A stretch of 36,292 bases of DNA from Azolla pinnata (lineage: Eukaryota; Streptophyta; Polypodiopsida; Salviniales; Salviniaceae): NCBI GenBank assembly GCA_037176905.1, contig JBBBWG010031242.1:9753-46044 (forward strand), written 5' to 3'. Under the pieces are notes generated by a model. The model had not been told where the DNA came from. It saw nothing but the letters and a program-made list of their open reading frames with translations, and did not search any database. How positions within the stretch are numbered: position 1 is the stretch's first letter; each line of letters starts with the position of its first letter. Shown in pieces: positions 23,510-32,774 of the stretch. The position numbers were made by a program, and so were the translations under genes.

Positions 23510-25156
23510 ATGCTTGCATTACCGTCAGTTGAGGATGTGATCCGCATTCTAGAGCTACTTCCTAACGAGCAAAGCCGGCACAGAAAATTGCTCTTCTATG
23601 GTTACATTCACAAGTGTGGCTTGGTAAGCCATGCATCGGTTGGTACTCGTGTTTTGCTGATGACGGTGGAAACGGGGAATATTCTGCATGCCATGGAACT
23701 GTTTGAGAGATTGTCACGGCAGGATCATTGCTCATGGAATGCACTTATCATAGGCTGTGTGAAGCATGGGGAAGTACATGATGCTCTTGACCTGTATCGG
23801 AGGATGAGGCAAAGAGAATACGGCATCTATGCGAACCGATTTGCTCTCGTGTCCTTGTTGAGTGCTTGCACTGCTCTGCAAGATGTGGTAACAGGGCAGC
23901 AAATGCACTCGGAGATTGCCAGAAGAGGTTTGCATGAAGCTGATGTCTTCATTGGAAGCTCTCTCATCAACATGTATGCAAAATGTGGTTCAATGAGGAA
24001 AGCAAGGGATGTGTTTGATAAGCAAATAGTCGTAAATGTCGTACTGTGGACTTCCCTCATGGCTGGATATGCCGAACATGGGCAGCTCAGAGAGATTATT
24101 CACTGTGATCAAGCAATGAGGCAACAAGAGATTGTGCCAGATGCATTTGCATTTGCTTTTGTCTGTAAAGCTTGCACTGGGCTGCAAGACATAGGAAAGG
24201 GCCAAGAAATACATGATGAGATCTGCAGGAAAGGACTCCTAGAAGGTGATCATGTGCTGGGTAGTATCCTGGTTGATATGTATGCAAAATGTGGTTACCT
24301 CGAAGAGGCGGTGGAAGTGTTCCGCAAGCTCTCGAAGAAAGATGTGGTTTCATGGACCGGTCTAGTTGCAGGATACGCAGCGTTCGGGCATCACGAAGAG
24401 GCTCTTGTATGCTACAGAGAGATGCAGCTCGAGGGCATTGCTCCGAGCAACGTGACCTTCATTTCCATCTTGAATTGTTGCGGTAGCATGGGAGCTTTGT
24501 GCATGGGGAGGGAGATGCACATGCAAGTCAGCTTGAGGGGGTTGGAGGGCGAGCTCTTTGTAGGTAACAGTTTGATCGATGTCTACATGAAATGCGGAGC
24601 ATCTATGGAAGCTCGAGCGGTGTTTGATCGGCTTCCGATCAGGGATGTTGTCTCCTGGACAGCGCTTGCGACAGGACATGGGCAGCTCGGGGAGATCGAA
24701 CACATCTATCCCATCCTTGAAAGCATGTGGAGAGATGGTATAACACCAGATCTCATCACATTCCGTGCAGTTCTGAGCGCTTGCAGTCATGCAGGATCCG
24801 TGGATATGGCAGATTCGTGTTTCGTGAACCTTGTCTCTTGCTATGCCTTGCTTCCCAGCTGCGAGAATTACAATTGCTTGATCGATCTTCTCGTACGCGC
24901 AGGTCATATCGAGAAGGCGCTTCTAGCTATGGAGGGGATGCCATTCCATCCTAGTGCTGTTGCATGGCATATCATCTTAGGTTCTTGCCATTGCTGGAAC
25001 GACGCGGAGATGGGGAGTGATGCTTTCAAACACTCCATACAAATGAATGAAGAAGACACCGCTGCCTACATTTGTATGTCCAATGCCTATGTAAATGCTG
25101 CAGTGGCTGATCATACCAGCATCAATTCTCCAGATATGAGTGCTAGTTGCATGTAA
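23510..25156 (+). CDS. PLS-class pentatricopeptide repeat protein, E-type, no DYW
   Basis: Organelle RNA-binding protein, probably a C-to-U editing specificity factor in plastid or mitochondrion. A single exon of 548 aa from the ATG at 23510. Repeats alternate P, L and S type: S-type signatures VGTRVLLMTVETGN, GSSLINMYAKCGSMRKARDV, GSILVDMYAKCGYLEEAVEV and GNSLIDVYMKCGASMEARAV; P-type starts SWNALIIGCVKHG, LWTSLMAGYAEHG, SWTGLVAGYAAFG and SWTALATGHGQLG; L-type FALVSLLSACTAL, FAFVCKACTGL and FISILNCCGSMG. L2/S2 follow (FRAVLSACSHAG, CLIDLLVRAGHIEKALL), then an E-like region (WHIILGSCHCWND, AAYICMSNAYVNA). The protein stops inside the E2 region, so there is no DYW deaminase; one would have to act in trans. 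It begins within a repeat and has no clear targeting peptide, so the N terminus may be shortened or an upstream exon missed. Confidence 0.93.
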   Translation: MLALPSVEDVIRILELLPNEQSRHRKLLFYGYIHKCGLVSHASVGTRVLLMTVETGNILHAMELFERLSRQDHCSWNALIIGCVKHGEVHDALDLYRRMRQREYGIYANRFALVSLLSACTALQDVVTGQQMHSEIARRGLHEADVFIGSSLINMYAKCGSMRKARDVFDKQIVVNVVLWTSLMAGYAEHGQLREIIHCDQAMRQQEIVPDAFAFAFVCKACTGLQDIGKGQEIHDEICRKGLLEGDHVLGSILVDMYAKCGYLEEAVEVFRKLSKKDVVSWTGLVAGYAAFGHHEEALVCYREMQLEGIAPSNVTFISILNCCGSMGALCMGREMHMQVSLRGLEGELFVGNSLIDVYMKCGASMEARAVFDRLPIRDVVSWTALATGHGQLGEIEHIYPILESMWRDGITPDLITFRAVLSACSHAGSVDMADSCFVNLVSCYALLPSCENYNCLIDLLVRAGHIEKALLAMEGMPFHPSAVAWHIILGSCHCWNDAEMGSDAFKHSIQMNEEDTAAYICMSNAYVNAAVADHTSINSPDMSASCM

Positions 25157-25532
25157 AAACTCATAGCATCAACTTGCACCATGGTTTTTCAACATAGATT
25201 CCTGGTGGCTCCATTATATGATGGGGGTAATTGTGTTTGGAGCAAACCATGATACAACACCTCTGATTGAGAAACAAATGGAAGTACATGTATTTATGTT
25301 ATGCAGCAGAAACTGCATATATATGTGAAGCCCCATACAGCTGGACAAAAGCAAACCCGTGCAATCTTTTATGGTTAGCAATGCAAGGCTCTATTGCACC
25401 AAGCAAGCACACACCTTGCAGAATGTCTGAGAATGAGGAAACAAAAAATGGAGCTTTGTGAATAAATTAAGTTGATCTTAGGTACAACCTTCCCATTTAG
25501 AGAGGAGGTGACCGAGAGATCACTCTTGTTTA
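25157..25532. other. 3' flank of the PPR gene
   Basis: No recognised gene. A 64-codon open frame at 25267-25461 has no family resemblance. The stretch probably contains the PPR 3'-UTR. Confidence 0.4.
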
Positions 25533-25784
25533 TTACATTGATCTTGCAGGATAAGCCCTCTCGTACTTGTATTGGGGCTCAAAACATTCCAGACCCAGAA
25601 TTTGAGTGTTCAAGTATCCCATAGGAGCATCAAAAGTGGTAAACACTCCCTCTATATGGGAACCTTGAGTAAGCTGATCCAAAGTATCAAATTGCCATAT
25701 GCATTTCTTCTCATGGCCGAGGAATAGAACATGGGACTGACAGTGGATGGTGATTGAAAGAGGATGGAGATCACTCATCAGAGC
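25533..25784 (-). CDS. Unrecognised coding-looking terminal exon
   Basis: On the minus strand an ATATTCAG acceptor is followed at 25784 by 83 codons and TAA (25533-25535). The peptide has a natural, non-repetitive composition: ALMSDLHPLSITIHCQ near the start, then HVLFLGHEKKCIWQFDTL, THIN-free middle with GVFTTFDAPMGYLNTQ, and LECFEPQYKYERAYPARSM at the end. I do not recognise the family. It could be the last exon of a gene whose earlier exons lie between 25800 and 26800; a frame at 26045-26167 (MASVYPFYPFFCWIESS) is one candidate, but the splice phases do not join cleanly. It could also be a relic or a chance frame. Confidence 0.3.
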   Translation of the reverse strand, partial: ALMSDLHPLSITIHCQSHVLFLGHEKKCIWQFDTLDQLTQGSHIEGVFTTFDAPMGYLNTQILGLECFEPQYKYERAYPARSM

Positions 25785-25865
25785 CTGAATATTTTTACAT
25801 CAATCTCAATAAACGGGTTTCCTGATCTCATAGATCTATACCTACCCATTTGTCAGATGATGAGA

Positions 25866-25924
25866 CTCAATCTGTAAGAAAGATGTATAATACTGCTATT
25901 CTCAATCTGTAAGAAAGATGTATA
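25866..25924. repeat. 35-bp tandem duplication
   Basis: CTCAATCTGTAAGAAAGATG occurs at 25866 and again at 25901, each followed by TATA. The second copy ends near 25924. Confidence 0.85.
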
Positions 25925-26818
25925 TTGCATGATGGATCGGCTAATTTTCTTGCTTAGATTTGCATGTATGTGCGTGTACATATGCACCAAAAGGAGCAGG
26001 GGACTGAGAGTGAAGAATGAAAAAGAGAATTGATATATACAACCCATCAGAGCCACACCAGGAATACTGCATAGAGGTGCTGTGTGCCAACTGTAACACG
26101 CTGTGAATGTATCAGTAGATGACTCAATCCAGCAGAAGAATGGATAAAATGGATATACTGAGGCCATAGTCTTGTATTACGTGATTGCTCAGCTAATTTT
26201 TCGAGTGCACTAATTGTCTGCATGTTGAAGTATTAGCAAATCATTTTTATGATATCAAATTCAATCATGAAAGTTAATTCAATCAGAGATCAAAATCTGA
26301 TATCTACAAGATTATCTTCAAAATCTGATATCGTGGAGCACTGGCCACCACAACCCATTTCTATCATATGAAACTAGTTACACAAGTTGATGCAAGGAAA
26401 GATCAGAATCTGATACCACGGAGATTCGTGTGTGCAATCAGAGAGTGCGTATTGCTGCTAGACATAACCCTCCTTTGTCAAGATTTTACTTATTGATTTT
26501 CATTAAGTTAACATAAAATCATCTAACATATCATTGATACAAGAGTTTGACAAAAAACACGTATTCATTAATACAAAGAGTTTGACAAAAAACTAAGTAG
26601 ATGTTTCTGATAATGCATTGTCAATCCTGTATCAAGCATTAAAATATACATTCATGGGCCCCACATATTAAAAAATTTTATTTGGATTTCTCTGAATATA
26701 GAAAATACTTTCAGAGATATAATAAAGGGGAATAAAGGCAAACAAAAAAACTCCTGGACCTTGACAAATAGTTTAAAAACAATGTCCAATCCCACTTTGA
26801 ACCATGTGACTGCAAACC
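25925..26818. other. AT-rich intergenic DNA with retroelement-like motifs
   Basis: No supported gene. TCAAAATCTGATATC occurs at 26290 and 26318, with a relative at 26402 (ATCAGAATCTGATACC). The last reads TGGTATCAGA on the minus strand, the core of the initiator-methionine-tRNA primer-binding site used by Copia elements. A short duplication with the core GAGTTTGACAAAAAAC lies at about 26532-26593. No LTR pair or pol domain was found, so an old retroelement fragment is possible but unproven. Confidence 0.3.
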
Positions 26819-28806
26819 TTATGCACTTCCATGTAAGTGCAAGACCTCGCTGCGAGAGACGCTAAGCACGCCAGGTTTTTCTGCATTACATTAAAAAATA
26901 TTGGTATTGAAGTACATTAAAAACCGCCCAAAAAACAAATATGGGGAAACCAAACTCACCAGCCAATGTAGCAGCTTGTGATGCTGTTAGTTTAGCGGAA
27001 AACCCATTGGTAACGACAGAGTATATGTATAACAAAGAACTTTTTGCTGCATCTTCACTGCAGGGTTTAAGGGCATCAAATTATACATTAGAAAAACAAA
27101 AAGTTCTCTTCGGCCTTACTCAGAGATCAATCTCTCTTCAGCAATCAGGTATAAAACGGCATGAAAGAACATCGAGAAATATGCGTCATTCAGGGGATAT
27201 TCGAGGAAAACTCGGACTGCGACTAGTTTCCTTTTATTTAAAACAAATGAGGCACTCTGATCTATAATCCATATACAAATGAGAGTAGAATACTGATAGC
27301 AACATAGTTATAAAATCATTACCGTTATCAACCATTTCTAGAAGCAAAATATAGCATACCTGACAATACTTCTACTTTCGTAATCAACAATGCAATCCAT
27401 TCAACGATTCACTTGAAAATGGTTCATAAGATTACTTGTTAGGACTTTCCTCCGAAGTACTCTGCATCAACTGTAACTAGCTATCGGTCCTTAATGAAAT
27501 GAAGGAAGAATCAAGAAGAATACACACTGTTTTATTATGAGACAAATGACCAAAATGCCCCTACCAAATTGCTGGATAAAAAACAGAATATTCTGTTATG
27601 TAGCAGAATGCTTTTCGTTTTTGCTTCAATATAATTACCTACGTTGAAATGAATCCTTTTGTTTTATAGGAAAAATCACCAGCATACCCCTAACCTACAG
27701 CTGGATAAGACCATAAATATTCTGATTATACACAACTGATTTCTTCAGTTTTTCTCTGCAGTATCCATACCCAGAATATTTACGACCATTTTAGAATTTC
27801 GATTTCACGGTGTATTTTATGTACTCCACATATTGCACTCATAGTAAGTATTCTACATCTATTTTAATTTACCATTCTCTAAGTAAAACTTCCTAAGATA
27901 GTATGAATATGCCTCTGTTTTGAAATACCTTGCCAAACGAAAGGGGTGTTTTTGGCATGATTGGTTCATAGAGTGAAGGTTTAGTTGTCAAACTGGAGTA
28001 AACTAGCTTGATGCAACGAAAAATATAATGACTATCACAAGCAGTATATGTGTTTAATGTCATTGACATATTTTCTTAATCGAAAAAGTTACACGAATGT
28101 GGAAAGAAATGGTGGAATACTTAAAAAATGCTAAACATGCATATTGCATGCAACAGTGTTCTACACGCATTGTATGCTAAAACCATAGTAGTGTCTTCGT
28201 ATATCAGCATTAATTCTCAACAAGAAAATGCACAGATTCATAGTTCGATTTGATCGATCACGCCAAAAACATTTCTTGCGAGAAGGGATTGGTAATTCAT
28301 CAACGGTCCGACAATCGATCTGATCCAAGCAATTAGAGAGAGAAATCCACAGACGTGAAGAAAAAAGAACATAAAACGGAGACAATGGGATAGTATTTCC
28401 CAATGCGGATCACAATAAGTCAGTCGTTCTCGACGCGATGAAATCTGTTTTTCTCAAATGGGGAAAGCATGAATTGAACAGAAGTGGCAGAATCAGAAGC
28501 ATATGGGCAAGAATACACGAGATGATTATAACCCGGGAAAAGAAAGAAAGAAAACAGAGGAAGGACGTTCTCGTTTCCTTATTGTTTTTCTTTTTGTTTT
28601 TTGGATGGGATGTGGTGGTGCGATTACCTGCCAAGAACAGAGGTGAGGAGGGGTTGGGCTTCAACGCCGCTGTTGAGGTAAACGATGTAAACATTGGTGT
28701 CTTCTTGGTTGGCTCCTTCTACAAGGGGAGATGAAGTCGCCATGGCCAAGAGGAGGAAGCAGAAGAAGAACCAGGGGAAGGGAAGAAACAGAGAGCTTTT
28801 GCCCAT
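26819..28806 (-). CDS. Secreted stand-alone I9 protein, subtilisin propeptide-like inhibitor
   Basis: Small protein equal to the propeptide (inhibitor I9) domain of subtilases, without a protease domain; Arabidopsis SPI-1 and fungal I9 proteins inhibit subtilases in this form. Exons: 28806-28628, 27057-26960 and 26880-26819; 339 nt, 112 aa. Residues 1 to about 31 are a signal peptide (hydrophobic PFPWFFFCFLLLAM core), so it should be secreted. The I9 fold follows: VYIVYLNSG (39-47), LLTSVLGS (53-60), EDAAKSSLLYIYSVVTNGFS (61-80), AKLTASQAATLAEKPGVLSV (81-100), and the end SEVLHLHGSA, where the TAA replaces the protease domain. Splice phases close exactly (2+1, 1+2). The exon junction after LLTSVLG is also where SPI-like genes and subtilases commonly split. 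No subtilase is seen in the window. A truncated subtilase is the alternative, but the clean stop just after the propeptide argues against it. Confidence 0.87.
27541..27767. repeat. Diverged tandem duplication inside I9 gene intron 1
   Basis: Segments at 27541-27630 and about 27669-27767 align in order: CCAAAATGCCCCTACC with CCAGCATACCCCTAACC, GCTGGATAA in both, ATATTCTG in both, and a closing TTTTCGTTTTTGCTTC against TTCAGTTTTTCTCTGC. The host intron is about 1.57 kb (27058-28627); the rest of it has no recognised feature. Confidence 0.6.
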
Positions 28807-29710
28807 TATTGACTTCTTATGCTCTGTTTTGTGTGCTCTGCTTCAAACTTCTACATCTTTTAAAGAAACCAAATCTAGCAAATGGGCAGTGGTTTCAACA
28901 AAACCACAACTGGTTTCTGCAAAACCAGCCCAGAATTCATGGATTCAAAGGGGAGTAACTGATGCATCCAGCATGTCCAAATTGAGGACCCATTTCAGAT
29001 AGCATTGAGAGCTGATGTATGATATTCCCCGCGGAAGCAATCTCAAAGCTATACTCTCCTATTTTCTTCTTCATACTTGCAATGGCATTAAGAAAATGCT
29101 TAAGCATTTGCACTACTCACAAGAGGCCGATCAGGTTAAACTTCATTTACACAGAACCCTTAATGGCTGATGATAGAGCCCAAATTTTATGTCAAACACT
29201 TCCAAATCCTCGCTGATTCTGGACAGGAGGGTTCAGGGTTCAATCTCCAGCATCTCCTTATCCTCCTCGACAAACTCGTGTTTTTCACTTCAAAACAATA
29301 AGACATCTGAAAACCCATGACACCATAGATACATCAGCAAATTCATAAGCATACGAATTGATGGAACAACAAAGCGATACCCCATCACGATTTCGGTCGC
29401 TCCATATTTACAAAATGATGAACATTGACATATCCTTTAGTTTTTCTCGCCAATCTGCGTTTTTTCTTATAAAGCATAAACAACAACGATGGGACCTGTT
29501 CACAGCTTTCTTTCCCAAACTCTAACCCTAAACCGGCCTCGGTCATAGTTATACATCCAATATATTCAGGTACATTGTTAGCTAGTAAGTTTCCTTGTAA
29601 TATAGAAAATACATCCAGCTCTCGAATGGGAGATGAGCAGACTGTCAAGATATGGTTTTAAACATGGTTAAGAGACCTTCTCTTTTCGTCTCTTCTCTTT
29701 TCCTTTTGAT
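28807..29710. other. I9 gene promoter side and TAF9 3' flank
   Basis: Both flanking genes run leftward, so this holds the I9 gene's upstream region and the TAF9 3'-UTR. No coding exon with family resemblance was found on either strand. Confidence 0.45.
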
Positions 29711-30845
29711 TTAACTAAGGGGTCTTTTAGTACCAGACAGGCTGAAGGTGACTTTCCTCGCGTTATCGTGGTCGACCATGTGGTGGTGCTGTTGCTGTTG
29801 TTGTTGTGTTGAAGGAGGGGGCATGCCATTCCTTTCAGAAGAAGTAGTGGGTGTGTGGCTTGCACCACCATCTTCCGCTTCAACCTCATCTACATTCTTC
29901 ACCGCTTGCACTGCTATTTGATAATTCGGCGCAACGAGCATATCTTGCTCCGGAGGCAAGGCGATGCTCGGTCCACTAATCGCTTTTGGCAAGGGTATGC
30001 TATTCCTCACCCTAGCCAATTCCATCAGCACCTGCAAATTTTGTCGTAAGGCAAATAGTTTAACTTCTTCTTTTTGGCAGGAACAAGCCAAAAAGAAAAA
30101 ACAATCATTTTTACTCATTCTTGTATCATCATCATGTGACCACTACAGATGATGAATGTGTAAAAGACTTGGAAGTTTTACTTGTTGCACGCTGTATATA
30201 TCTATCTATCGGTCCTTCCACCTTGTGTATTGCCTGCCATGTTTTGAGATTTTGCTTCCAGAACTCAAACTTTATTGCCCCAAAGAATTGTGCTACAAAA
30301 CCACCTTCCATTCTTAGGGCGGATTCGAGGCAGGCTTAATGCGGACTTTGATCAATCGCCAACGTGGCAAAAAAAAATCAAGCGTTGTGGGACGACTGAA
30401 TCCAAAACCGCAATTGTCACAACAACAACAACAACAACAACAACAACAGAAAGCTTAATCTGCAGGATATACCCAGATCCTTTCTCCCTCATCGGCAAGT
30501 ACATAATGGGGGTAGTTGCTATATAAAACTCGAACCACAGTTCAAATCCCACAATGATCATTTCCGCTACTAGAACTAGCTAATCGATCGTTCCTATACC
30601 GCCACTGTGCATAGGGGGGTTGAACTCATGGCATCCATTAGTCTCTCCAAGGCGAGGTGCAACCTTACAAATGGAGATGTGACTGCTCTTCCTCTCTTTC
30701 TCTATTCCATCTACAAACGTTTAGAGGCACATCCCATTTACAAAAATTTAGAGAGAATCATCGCCAGGAATCGGTCTCAACCACAAAAATACACCTCATT
30801 TGACCCACCTCTTCAAAGGCACCGAACAATCCATGCCACGACAGT

Positions 30846-30898
<53 letters not shown>

Positions 30899-31314
30899 GA
30901 GAGAGGAGAAGGAGAAGGAGGAGAACGTGCGACGATGCAGGGAAAAAACGGAATCTTGCAGAATATGCGACCGAATATGAGATGTACCTCTCTGGGTGGG
31001 GGCTGGGAGAAGGAGAGGCCAGCGGAGGTGCGGGCGCTGATGGCGAGCTTGAGGTCGTCGAGGTCGATGGACGCTTTCCCTGCGTGCTCGGAGTAGAGAT
31101 GGGCATCGCCGAGGAGCTCGACGGCGTAGCGATACCAGAAGTCGAGGAACTGATGGACGACGCGAGGCTCGTGCTGCTTGACGCCCATGGAGCGGAGCAA
31201 GCCCTTGACGACCTTGGCGTCGCGGGGGGAATCACGATCGGCGTCGTCCTCGTCTCGAACGTCGTCATCCGCAGCAGCAGCAGCAGCAGCAGAAGCTTCC
31301 TCTGAAGCTCCCAT
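29711..31314 (-). CDS. TAF9: Transcription initiation factor TFIID subunit 9 (TAF9)
   Basis: Histone-fold subunit of TFIID and SAGA that pairs with TAF6; nuclear. Two exons, 31314-30988 and 30031-29711, 648 nt, 215 aa; the intron is 956 bp, GT-AG, phase 0. Residues 1-28 are an acidic, Ala-rich leader. The histone fold is about 29-95: [40 protein letters not shown] and [19 protein letters not shown]. The conserved TAF9 extension [20 protein letters not shown] spans the junction, followed by [20 protein letters not shown] and PNYQIA. The C-terminal tail is variable, with a Gln/His run at 185-193, and ends TKRPLS. Slightly longer than most plant TAF9 because of the leader and tail. Intact. The start fits the conserved region; the Ala run near it comes from a GCT/GCA repeat. 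Confidence 0.96.
30418..30449. repeat. (CAA)n microsatellite in the TAF9 intron
   Basis: About ten perfect CAA units on the + strand, TTG on the TAF9 strand, inside the single intron. Confidence 0.9.
30847..30905. repeat. (GAAA)n/(GA)n microsatellite in the TAF9 intron
   Basis: GAAA units grade into a (GA)n run, close to the 5' splice site of the TAF9 intron. On the TAF9 strand it is a CT-rich tract. Open frames through it on both strands are low complexity and antisense or intronic. Confidence 0.9.
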
Positions 31315-31360
31315 GGCTTTCTCTGTTCTGCTGCAGCTGCAGCTTTCAGCTCCTCTGTTC

Positions 31361-31456
31361 CTTCTTCTTCTTCTTCTTCTTCTTCTTCTTCGTCTTCTTC
31401 TTCCTTCTTCCTTCTTCTTCTTCTTCGTCTTCTTCTTCCTTCTTCCTTCTTCTTCT
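31361..31456. repeat. (CTT)n tract in the TAF9 5' flank
   Basis: CTT/CCTT units over about 96 bp. On the TAF9 strand this is a GAA-rich tract about 47 bp upstream of the ATG, likely in the 5'-UTR. It mirrors the AAG tract upstream of COR413IM. Confidence 0.85.
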
Positions 31457-31576
31457 CAGGTCTTGGGTTCGAATCCTGCTGCTTCCGATTTTTCTAAAGC
31501 TCTTCTCATTTTACATACACATACATGAATGCAATCTATCGATCTGTCTATCTCATCTATCTATATATATATATAG

Positions 31577-31606
31577 TAGGGTTTAGGGTTTAGGGCTTAG
31601 GGCTTA
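31577..31606. repeat. Short telomere-like repeat near the U2 gene
   Basis: Two TTTAGGG units and two variant CTTAGGG-type units follow an AT microsatellite (31560-31576). It lies between the divergent TAF9 and U2 genes and contains a telo-box (AAACCCTAA) on the minus strand. Confidence 0.75.
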
Positions 31607-31847
31607 TAGTGCATACACTTGCTCGCTCGTTCACCCGGAGCCTCAATTTTCTTATGTCAGCGAAGTAGCTGCGCTCCAATGTATCCCTGCTACAAAGACA
31701 ATCGATGAGCCATTTGGGAACCGTCTACTTCCGTGGCTTCCGTATGCTAATTTATATATATGTATATACATTATATAGCCGACAAGCAGGTGTTTACATT
31801 GATTATCTAGATACTCTGCTATTATAAAAATGCGGATAAAACACGCT

Positions 31848-31887
31848 ATCCCACATGGAAAGGACAGAGAAGGTCTTTGCTATAAAG
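31848..31887 (+). promoter_or_regulatory. U2 snRNA promoter: USE and TATA box
   Basis: ATCCCACATGG at 31848-31858 matches the plant upstream sequence element RTCCCACATCG at all but one position. TATAAAG follows at 31881-31887, 33 bp before the predicted transcript start. The gap between the two elements is 22 bp, shorter than the roughly 33-35 bp typical of plant Pol II snRNA genes and near the Pol III spacing. Confidence 0.75.
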
Positions 31888-31913
31888 ATCCCGGCGCTGA
31901 GCAAGAGCAACTC

Positions 31914-32109
31914 ATACCTTTCTCGGCCTTTTGGCTAAGATCAAGTGTAGTATCTGTTCTTATCAGTTTAATATCTGATACGTGGCCTATCAGGCCACAT
32001 GATATTAACCTAATTTTTCCCACGGGGGCAGCTCCCGCTCGTGGCGCAGCTTGCTGTGCCATGGGAGCTGCGTGCGTCGCCTCAGTCTTGCACTGCCTCT
32101 GAGGTCAAC
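31914..32109 (+). ncRNA. U2: U2 spliceosomal snRNA
   Basis: RNA of the U2 snRNP that pairs with the intron branch site. The 5' end ATACCTTTCTCGGCCTTTTG is the conserved plant and animal start. The branch-site-pairing GTAGTA lies at about 31947, followed by stem-loop IIa (TTATCAGTTTAATATCTGAT), stem IIb (CGTGGCC...GGCCACATG), an Sm site (AATTTTTCC, about 32010), stem-loop III (CCACGGGGG...CTCGTGG) and stem-loop IV with the plant loop TTGCTGTGCCATGGGAG. The 3' end is set from the family length of about 196 nt and is uncertain by several bases. The USE and TATA box sit upstream. It looks intact and functional. Open frames across it are meaningless. Confidence 0.93.
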
Positions 32110-32774
32110 ACAGGCGCGCCCCCCCCAACCCCAACATCAATCCTTGAAGTGAACTAAGAAAGTTGTTGATCCAGTTTGTTTTTGTTACCATCTTAGTTTG
32201 TGATGTTGGTTCTTTCTTATGTAATCATCTGTTTGAAGGTGATACGAAAAGCTCCACTCAGATTTCTGCTGCAATCCTGAAACTTTAATAGTCCGATCCC
32301 CATCGATGCATACGACTGAGGGTTAAAAACACTCAATGGTGGTCCAAGTAAAAGGTCTTCCATGTAGAGTTTAGTTCCGTGGAGAGCGTGTGCCAAACAA
32401 GTAATTGTGGCAGAAACAGCTATAGTTGTGTATCAATGAGGCGAGCAAAGATTAGGTATCCCCCAAAACCAAAGCGAAGCGAGAGCTGGTGCCCACCAGT
32501 GTTTGGCTTCGACAATGCAAAACATTCCACTCCCTCGATGCCAGCAAATGCGGAAGATATATATCGATACCATTTTTCCTGTCTCTTTTGCATCTGTTTC
32601 TTTGCGGTACAACTCTGTTTCTCTCTATATATATATCTACTCCGCCATACAAGCCACAATAATAATACACACACAGAATCAATACATATAAGCCCAGGCA
32701 AGAACTTGTCTACAGATGAGCAAGTTTTCTAGTTATAGGCCCCAAGCTTGGGCTCTCTGTATGTGGGATACAAT
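32110..32774. other. U2 3' flank and intergenic DNA
   Basis: A C-run follows the snRNA at about 32119-32127, and AGTGAAC near 32147 partly resembles the plant snRNA 3' element (AGTNNAA). The frames on both strands at 32379-32732 match nothing I recognise. No gene is supported. Confidence 0.4.

Noticed and set aside
26941..27267. 108-codon + strand open frame
   Set aside because: It is antisense to the second exon of the I9 gene, whose minus-strand reading gives a clear I9 peptide with proper splice sites.
30607..31305. 232-codon + strand open frame with a Glu/Arg run
   Set aside because: It is antisense to TAF9 exon 1, and its charged run is translation of the GA microsatellite in the intron.
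31830..32102. 90-codon open frame over the U2 gene
   Set aside because: The sequence is the U2 snRNA with its promoter elements; the frame is incidental.
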